Origin: a virus
IMG/VR virus record: IMGVR_UViG_3300004805_000032
Coordinates: 1 to 24,824 of that record
DNA length: 24,824 nucleotides
Direction: 5' to 3' (one strand)
The position numbers and the translations under genes are program-made. The number at the start of each line of letters is the position of its first letter. Position 1 is the stretch's first letter. Below the pieces are notes generated by a model that had not been told where the DNA came from, did no database searches, and saw nothing but the letters and a program-made list of their open reading frames with translations. Of this stretch, positions 20,292 through 24,824 are shown one piece after another.

Positions 20292-20405
20292 ATGATTTTA
20301 TTTTTAGAATATGTTTTGTGTTATAGTTCAGCTTTTGGACTTGGACTAATAGGTGGAATGTATATGATGAGCCTATATTATCGGTACAAGGCAAGCAATG
20401 ATTAA
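20292..20405 (+). CDS. Small membrane protein, copy A (37 aa)
   Basis: ATG after GGAGTGAATGTAA. Sequence MILFLEYVLCYSSAFGLGLI and then GGMYMMSLYYRYKASND: one membrane span with a basic tail. The gene overlaps the next by ATGATTAA. The pair (membrane peptide + WAxLD protein) recurs at 23552-23778, which supports both as real. Confidence 0.55.
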   Translation: MILFLEYVLCYSSAFGLGLIGGMYMMSLYYRYKASND

Positions 20406-20538
20406 GTGGGCAATACTTGACGACTTAGGCGAGCCTGTGAGGTACTTCACTTATCCGGCAGAGTATGCAGTTAAGTACCCCCCTGATCCACCACAGTTGC
20501 CGAAAGACCATCCCGATTGGGACAACCCATTATTTTGA
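20398..20538 (+). CDS. WAxLD-family small protein, copy A (46 aa)
   Basis: MIKWAILDDLGEPVRYFTYP, then AEYAVKYPPDPPQLPKDHPD. Copy B at 23644 reads MWALLDFDGQPIRYYNYPAK. The shared pattern W-A-x-L-D-x-x-G-x-P-[VI]-R-Y-x-x-YPA shows that the two are paralogues. The ATG overlaps the stop of the membrane peptide gene. Function unknown. Confidence 0.6.
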   Translation: MIKWAILDDLGEPVRYFTYPAEYAVKYPPDPPQLPKDHPDWDNPLF

Positions 20539-20551
20539 GGAAACTATCATC

Positions 20552-20725
20552 ATGGATAAAGATGTCAGAGCAATATTTATAGGTGCGATTGTGTCTATGC
20601 TATTATCAAGCATGGCACTGCGCAACCATCCGATTGAATGTTATGTAGAAGCGCAACAAGGTAAAGAGACTAGGATTTTTATGGGACACACAATGCCTCA
20701 AGTAGAAATGTTAGCACATGATTAG
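20552..20725 (+). CDS. Small membrane-anchored protein (57 aa)
   Basis: Start at 20552 after GAGGAAACTATCATC. An N-terminal membrane span AIFIGAIVSMLLSSMAL (about residues 7-23) is followed by a soluble tail ECYVEAQQGKETRIFMGH. It could be a signal-anchor with the tail outside the membrane. Function unknown. Confidence 0.55.
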   Translation: MDKDVRAIFIGAIVSMLLSSMALRNHPIECYVEAQQGKETRIFMGHTMPQVEMLAHD

Positions 20726-20930
20726 CCACTTCTGTCCGGCAGAACGGACGATGCTTGATTTTGAGGGTGAATGTAATTGGTGCGGCAAGAAAGAAGAAAA
20801 ACCAATGAATAAAATGCAAAAATTAAATCGAAAGATGTTAAAAGCATACGCACACCACAAAATTAAAAAAGCTAAACGACTTGAGTGGAAAATAATTAAA
20901 ACTATATTAAAAGGAAAATTTTATGACTAA
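20718..20930 (+). CDS. Small zinc-ribbon-like basic protein (70 aa)
   Basis: MISHFCPAERTMLDFEGECN with C-N-W-C at 19-22: a possible Cys/His metal site. The rest is very basic and helical (KMQKLNRKMLKAYAHHKIKK), so nucleic-acid binding is plausible. It overlaps its neighbours by 8 bp on both sides. Function unknown. Confidence 0.55.
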   Translation: MISHFCPAERTMLDFEGECNWCGKKEEKPMNKMQKLNRKMLKAYAHHKIKKAKRLEWKIIKTILKGKFYD

Positions 20931-21255
20931 CGATAAACGGGCATTATACGAGGCGCTGATGAAAGAGCCGATGACACTTAACCAATTGATCAAAGAGCTT
21001 AACTTCACCAAAAACAAGGCATACTACCAGTTAAAGTCGCTAGAAAAAGAGGGGCTTGTCACCTTAAAATCGATCAATTACAGAAACAAGGTATATGCAG
21101 TCACTGGTAAAAAATATGCACAGAATTCAAACGTTCATGTATACTTAAACCTACGTCGTCCATCAAGCGACTACACATGGCAAAGAAAGAAGTACAAGGC
21201 AGGAAGTGGTACGGGATCAATGCAATCTAGCATGAGCCTGTTTGAATCAGCATAA
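20923..21255 (+). CDS. Winged-helix DNA-binding protein
   Basis: A 110-residue protein with an N-terminal winged helix: ALYEALMKEPMTLNQLIKEL (helices 1-2), NFTKNKAYYQLKSLEKEGLV (recognition helix) and VTLKSINYRNKVYAV (wing). The tail from about residue 70 is basic and disordered. AAAGGA precedes the ATG. It is a candidate to bind the iterons of the inverted repeat just upstream, or to help the primase-helicase encoded next. Both are inference. Confidence 0.7.
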   Translation: MTNDKRALYEALMKEPMTLNQLIKELNFTKNKAYYQLKSLEKEGLVTLKSINYRNKVYAVTGKKYAQNSNVHVYLNLRRPSSDYTWQRKKYKAGSGTGSMQSSMSLFESA

Positions 21256-21266
21256 AGGCAAATAGT

Positions 21267-23552
21267 ATGACAACCACCACAGTACAATTTGAAAACATTC
21301 CCGTCGATCTTAAGAAGATCAATCGATGGGTGATGTGGAAGTATGTAGAGGTAGGCGAGGGCGAAACCAAGCGCCTGTCCAAACTACCAATGCAGACCAA
21401 TGGCGCACCGGCATCGAGTACAAATCCAAAACATTGGAGTGACTTCTTCGCCGTCGAGAAAGCCTACCAAACCGGCAACTTCAGCGGGGTGGGGTTTGTA
21501 TTCAGCCAAGACGATAACTTGGTGGGAATCGATATCGATGACTGCCGAGATGTAGAGACAGGCGAGCTCACCGAATTTGCACAGAACATTATTAACAGTG
21601 TGGAGGGTTATGTCGAGGTGTCACCCTCTGAGACCGGTGTCAAAATCTTCACACGTGCAAACTTCCAACAAGCGCACGTCGACCACTCTATCGGACTAGA
21701 ATGCTATCCGCACGCTCGATACTTTACAGTCACCGGCGCACATCTTCAAGGTGGCGTCCCAGCTAGTGAGCAAGTACTCACTAACATTATCCCTGAGCGC
21801 AACAATATTAAATCAGGCGACGAGTTTGAGGATTATCAGCCGCCGGTCGAGGGTTACGACTTGCACAGAGTTGAGAGTGAACTCTTGAGTGAACTTGATC
21901 CGGACGCAACGTACTCAGATTGGTTAGTCGTAGGCATGGCGATGCACCACCAAGGTCAAGGTGATTATGAGTGGCTAGAGGCATGGGACAGATGGTCAGC
22001 ACTCAGTCCTAAGTACGCACCAAACTTATGTGACAAGAAGTGGGCGACATTCTCAGGCAGTGGCGCGACTATCCGCTCGCTGATCTTCAAGGTAAACCAA
22101 AAGAAAATTAAAGTGGCGCTTGATAATGGTGAGATTATACTCGATCAAAATGTGATGACACATGCACGCACATTCCTAGATAACTACTATCGCATCGAGG
22201 AGGGATTCAAGCTTGTTCATTATGCCGATGACTTTTATCTGTATTCAGGCACGCACTACGAGGTAATTGAAGAGTTGACTATCCGCTCAGACATGTACCA
22301 CTTCTTAGACAAGTGCAAGAAACTTGGACGCAAGCAAGAGATTATTCCGTTTAACCCAAATCCATCAGCAGTAAGCGCCGCAATTGATGCAGTGAAATCA
22401 ATCATCCACTTGCCAAACCATGCCAACACCAAGCCACCAATTTGGCTTCGAGAATACATTGCAAGCAAGCCATTAGCATCAAAATTAATTAGTTTAAAAA
22501 ACGGGTTATTCCATGTGGATGATCAAGCGCTCATCCCGCATTCACTTGGATTTTTTACACAGAATTCACTCAATTTTAATTATGATCCAAACGCCACTTG
22601 TCCAAGGTGGGAGCAATTCATGACTGACATCTGGGAAGATGACATCGAAGCGATCCACACATTACAAGAGATGTTCGGGTATATATTGTCGGGTGACACT
22701 CAGCAACAAAAATTCTTTAACATGATTGGCCCGCGTCGATCTGGTAAAGGTACCATCAACAAGATATTAGTTTCATTGCTAGGCCAACACAATACTGTTG
22801 CGCCAGAATTAGGAGAACTCTGTGATACATTCGGTCTACAACCTTGGCTTGGTAAACTCCTTGCGTCTTTCACTGACGCGCGTGCTCCGGAACGAAATCG
22901 AAACGCTGTGGTTAGTCAGCTTTTGCGTATTGTTGGTGGCGACACTATTACAGTAAACCGCAAAAACAAAGAGGCATGGAATGGCTATTTACCAACACGC
23001 ATCGTAATCTATTCCAATGAAGTATTGCAATTAACCGAGAACTCAAACGCGCTGACAGGTCGGATGATTGTGCTCAAGATGACCAAGACGTTTTATGGTA
23101 GTGAGGACACAGAGCTCGCGGTCAAACTAGAGTCCGAGCTATCAGGCATCTTTAATTGGGCGATGGAGGGACTACGCAGACGACTTAACAGGGGTGGTGC
23201 CTTTATACAACCAAAATCAGGTGCCTCATACCTCGAGCTCATGTCAGAGCTTGGTAACCCGATCGGCTCGTTTGTTGAGGACACGTTAGAGTTTGATCCG
23301 ACAGGGACTGTGTCCAAGGATGATGTGTTTACGTGCTTCTCACACTGGGCGCTGAAGAAAAAGCTTGCGGTCGGTACTGAGTTTTCATTCAAGCGCAGAT
23401 TCTTAGCCGCGACCCAAGAGCACCGGATCGAGACAGGGCTAGACAGATCCAATGGCAAGCGCCCACACGTTTACCTTGGTGTAAAACTAAACGACAAGGC
23501 TAAAAAGTATATTGATAGTGTGGTAACCTTTGAAGATGGGAGTGCATACTAA
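21267..23552 (+). CDS. P4-type primase-helicase (prim-pol-like + D5/SF3 helicase)
   Basis: A 761-residue replication protein. The N-terminal prim-pol-like domain has GIDIDDC (88-93, metal-binding acids), VSPSETGVKIF (118-128) and ECYPHARYFTVTG (145-157). A linker domain follows, with WLVVGMAMHHQGQG (219-232) and WSALSPKY. The D5 N-terminal region is around 290-450, with NGLFHVDDQ. The SF3 helicase has Walker A GPRRSGKGT (488-496), a B-like motif LLASFTDA (531-538) and motif C RIVIYSNEV (578-586). The C-terminus (from about 680) looks like a winged helix (DDVFTCFSHWALKKKL). Such proteins, like P4 alpha, unwind at the origin and prime DNA synthesis. No DNA polymerase is in the window. Confidence 0.9.
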   Translation: MTTTTVQFENIPVDLKKINRWVMWKYVEVGEGETKRLSKLPMQTNGAPASSTNPKHWSDFFAVEKAYQTGNFSGVGFVFSQDDNLVGIDIDDCRDVETGELTEFAQNIINSVEGYVEVSPSETGVKIFTRANFQQAHVDHSIGLECYPHARYFTVTGAHLQGGVPASEQVLTNIIPERNNIKSGDEFEDYQPPVEGYDLHRVESELLSELDPDATYSDWLVVGMAMHHQGQGDYEWLEAWDRWSALSPKYAPNLCDKKWATFSGSGATIRSLIFKVNQKKIKVALDNGEIILDQNVMTHARTFLDNYYRIEEGFKLVHYADDFYLYSGTHYEVIEELTIRSDMYHFLDKCKKLGRKQEIIPFNPNPSAVSAAIDAVKSIIHLPNHANTKPPIWLREYIASKPLASKLISLKNGLFHVDDQALIPHSLGFFTQNSLNFNYDPNATCPRWEQFMTDIWEDDIEAIHTLQEMFGYILSGDTQQQKFFNMIGPRRSGKGTINKILVSLLGQHNTVAPELGELCDTFGLQPWLGKLLASFTDARAPERNRNAVVSQLLRIVGGDTITVNRKNKEAWNGYLPTRIVIYSNEVLQLTENSNALTGRMIVLKMTKTFYGSEDTELAVKLESELSGIFNWAMEGLRRRLNRGGAFIQPKSGASYLELMSELGNPIGSFVEDTLEFDPTGTVSKDDVFTCFSHWALKKKLAVGTEFSFKRRFLAATQEHRIETGLDRSNGKRPHVYLGVKLNDKAKKYIDSVVTFEDGSAY

Positions 23553-23644
23553 TGAATAATTACGATTTGTTTTGGGGTATTTATTGGGGGCTTGTGATAG
23601 CATACTTTATATTAATTTGGGCAATTATAAACAGGAATAAATGA
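23552..23644 (+). CDS. Small membrane protein, copy B (30 aa)
   Basis: The start overlaps the primase stop (TAATG). MNNYDLFWGIYWGLVIAYFI, then LIWAIINRNK: one membrane span with a short basic tail. It overlaps the next gene as TGATG. It matches copy A in position and type (membrane peptide then WAxLD protein), though its sequence has diverged. Confidence 0.55.
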   Translation: MNNYDLFWGIYWGLVIAYFILIWAIINRNK

Positions 23645-23778
23645 TGTGGGCGCTTCTTGATTTTGATGGACAACCAATACGGTACTATAATTATCCGGCT
23701 AAGGATGCGGTCGAGATCAAAGCGCCTAAATTAACGTATGACGAGATGATAGAACAGATAGGAGAATGTTTATTATGA
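23644..23778 (+). CDS. WAxLD-family small protein, copy B (44 aa)
   Basis: MWALLDFDGQPIRYYNYPAK then an acidic helix YDEMIEQIGECLL. Its first half is clearly homologous to copy A at 20398; the second halves differ. The ATG lies in the previous stop. Function unknown. Confidence 0.6.
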   Translation: MWALLDFDGQPIRYYNYPAKDAVEIKAPKLTYDEMIEQIGECLL

Positions 23779-24050
23779 AACCACATAAATGGGCAAAAGA
23801 AATAAAAGCATGGGCTGCTGGTGCAGAGATTGAAATGTATATGCACGATAAATGGACTAGTATTGATAATCCTCAATGGCATCAATATAATGAATACCGC
23901 ATTAAACCACAGCCTAAAGAGTCACAGTATTTGTATGTGTATATGAATGATGGTGGAGTTTTATTTTCAAAAGAATTAAATCAAACATTTAAACATAGAT
24001 ACATAGGAAAAATTAAACTAGAGGTAGACGATGATGCTGGAAGATTTTAA
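23775..24050 (+). CDS. Conserved-looking phage protein, unknown (91 aa)
   Basis: The start at 23775 has GGAGA 8-9 nt upstream and overlaps the previous stop; an ATG at 23766 is too close to that site. MKPHKWAKEIKAWAAGAEIE and DKWTSIDNPQWHQYNEYRIK form a pattern (W...I..W..GA.IE...W......P.W....EYRIKP) that I recall in many phage small proteins of unknown function. The C-terminal half is a separate beta-rich segment. Confidence 0.62.
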   Translation: MKPHKWAKEIKAWAAGAEIEMYMHDKWTSIDNPQWHQYNEYRIKPQPKESQYLYVYMNDGGVLFSKELNQTFKHRYIGKIKLEVDDDAGRF

Positions 24051-24381
24051 GGTAACAGTAAATAAACGTATGGCGACAGACTTTCAATTTAAACAGGCAA
24101 TTAAAAGATCGGGGTTTTTTATGTGGAATTATCGAGTAATGAATGTGGACACGGATGAAGACGAGACCTCTTTAGAGGTACGTGAAGTGTACTATGACAG
24201 AATGGGTGAGCCTTACGGGCACTGCACCGCAGAGGTGTTTGGTAATGACCTTGAGGAATTGGATCGAGTACTGACAGCGATGCGTCAGGCATTCGATAAA
24301 CCAATCTTAACCAAGGACGACATCACCGGAGACATACACAGACCGGAGGGGATTCCGAATGTTTCTGACGATCAGACGTAG
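24031..24381 (+). CDS. Small protein, unknown (116 aa)
   Basis: Starts MMLEDFKVTVNKRMATDFQF (GAGG 6 nt before the first ATG; a second ATG at 24034 is possible). Contains MWNYRVMNVDTDEDETSLEV, VREVYYDRMGEPYGHCTAEV and a helix LEELDRVLTAMRQAFDKPIL: a compact alpha/beta protein that could be homodimeric. It overlaps both neighbours. No named family is recognised. Confidence 0.6.
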   Translation: MMLEDFKVTVNKRMATDFQFKQAIKRSGFFMWNYRVMNVDTDEDETSLEVREVYYDRMGEPYGHCTAEVFGNDLEELDRVLTAMRQAFDKPILTKDDITGDIHRPEGIPNVSDDQT

Positions 24382-24538
24382 GTTTTATAAGGGCGTCATG
24401 GCATCAACCCGACGCAACCACTATAAAAAGTACGAAGTATTTTTTAGGTACAATGCCTTTGAAATGCGACGTGAATACGGTCGAAGACCCAACCCACCAA
24501 TGTGGAGGTACAAAATTGAAACTGACATTGAAAACTAA
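24359..24538 (+). CDS. Small very basic protein (59 aa)
   Basis: GAGGGG 8 nt before the ATG, overlapping the previous gene by 23 bp. Arg/Lys/Tyr-rich throughout (MFLTIRRRFYKGV, NHYKKYEVFFRYNAFEMRRE), so likely to bind nucleic acid. It stands out among acidic neighbours. Function unknown. Confidence 0.55.
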   Translation: MFLTIRRRFYKGVMASTRRNHYKKYEVFFRYNAFEMRREYGRRPNPPMWRYKIETDIEN

Positions 24539-24638
24539 ACTTAAAATTGCCGCAATTACCATTGTACTTTGGTTACCATTTATGATAGCATGGATTTATA
24601 TTGCAGATTTATACCATCATTTACGAAAGGATATATAA
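24516..24638 (+). CDS. Small membrane protein (40 aa, TTG start)
   Basis: TTG at 24516 is chosen because GGAGG lies 7 nt upstream; a longer frame from an ATG at 24453 has no such site. Basic KLTLKTKLK, then a membrane span IAAITIVLWLPFMIAWIYIA and a tail YHHLRKDI. The stop shares a base with the next ATG (TAATG). Confidence 0.55.
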   Translation: MKLTLKTKLKIAAITIVLWLPFMIAWIYIADLYHHLRKDI

Positions 24639-24787
24639 TGTTTGATGGACAATCCGAAGTAATTGACTGCCTGTATGGCATGCAAATTAAACAAACAAAT
24701 GAATATGAAGAAAAACTAAAAGCCGCGCTTGAATACCTAGGCAACAAATACATACTCATTAAACTTGTGGAGAAAAAACATGGATGA
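24638..24787 (+). CDS. Small helical protein, unknown (49 aa)
   Basis: MFDGQSEVIDCLYGMQIKQT, then EYEEKLKAALEYLGNKYILI. ACGAAAGGATATATA precedes the ATG. It is helical and charged; function unknown. It overlaps the next gene. Confidence 0.5.
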   Translation: MFDGQSEVIDCLYGMQIKQTNEYEEKLKAALEYLGNKYILIKLVEKKHG

Positions 24788-24824
24788 TGTTGATTTAGAA
24801 GACTTGTTTGCTATGGTGTCATTA
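24780..24824 (+). CDS. Start of a further gene (cut by window end)
   Basis: GGAGAAAAAAC precedes the ATG at 24780, and the frame MDDVDLEDLFAMVSL is open to the edge. It overlaps the previous stop, the usual pattern of this operon. Too little is visible to say more. Confidence 0.45.
   Translation, partial: MDDVDLEDLFAMVSL

Noticed and set aside
23093-23458. 121-codon minus-strand ORF inside the primase-helicase gene
   Set aside because: Shadow frame; the plus-strand helicase motifs are unambiguous.

Overview
The window is a piece of a tailed double-stranded DNA phage (Caudoviricetes) genome. A late virion module lies on the minus strand (about 1-11,950) and an early/replication module on the plus strand (about 13,190-24,824), read divergently from a 1.2 kb non-coding control region. 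No host chromosomal genes, tRNAs, rRNAs or integrase are visible. The base composition, the gene types (GroES-like co-chaperonin, glycine-rich tail protein, intein-like protein beside terminase, ArdC, GP88-like protein) and above all a 23-codon pqqA gene suggest an aquatic proteobacterial host that makes the cofactor PQQ, possibly a methylotroph. That host assignment is inference.

Late module, in order of transcription (right to left): pqqA with its own terminator; a degenerate intein-like (Hint) protein overlapping the large terminase; an unknown protein; portal; two tiny proteins; GroES-like protein; scaffold-like protein; an unknown protein; a probable capsid-accessory protein; major capsid protein; strong terminator; then two beta-rich structural proteins and a glycine-rich tail protein cut by the window edge. 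Four intergenic gaps in this module carry the same unusual promoter-like element, AGGGC-N17-TGCATTAGTA (first box ACGGC in one copy). A sigma factor without region 4 is encoded in the early module and is the obvious candidate to read it.

Control region (about 11,990-13,190): this holds one arm of a 253-bp inverted repeat whose partner lies at 20,017-20,269, both arms built from AAGTGTGACA-type iterons. It also holds two LexA-like palindromes, a perfect 28-bp inverted repeat with Fur-box-like arms, 20-bp direct repeats and a cluster of five DnaA boxes. This looks like a replication origin plus regulatory switch.

Early module: the first genes are separated by three compact hammerhead ribozymes (13,424, 14,123 and 15,373) whose helices covary while the catalytic core stays the same. 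Each cuts 28-30 nt upstream of the next start codon, leaving the same short leader. The intervening ardC gene has a promoter and a 5' hairpin at the equivalent place. Then come ArdC, a GP88-like cysteine protein, about a dozen tiny, mostly acidic and overlapping genes, the sigma factor, the second inverted-repeat arm, small membrane proteins, a winged-helix protein, a P4-type primase-helicase and further small genes to the window end.

The most interesting items are the phage-encoded PqqA precursor peptide, the ribozyme-punctuated operon, the sigma factor/late-promoter pair and the long inverted repeat. All functional statements are from sequence reading only; no database search was possible.
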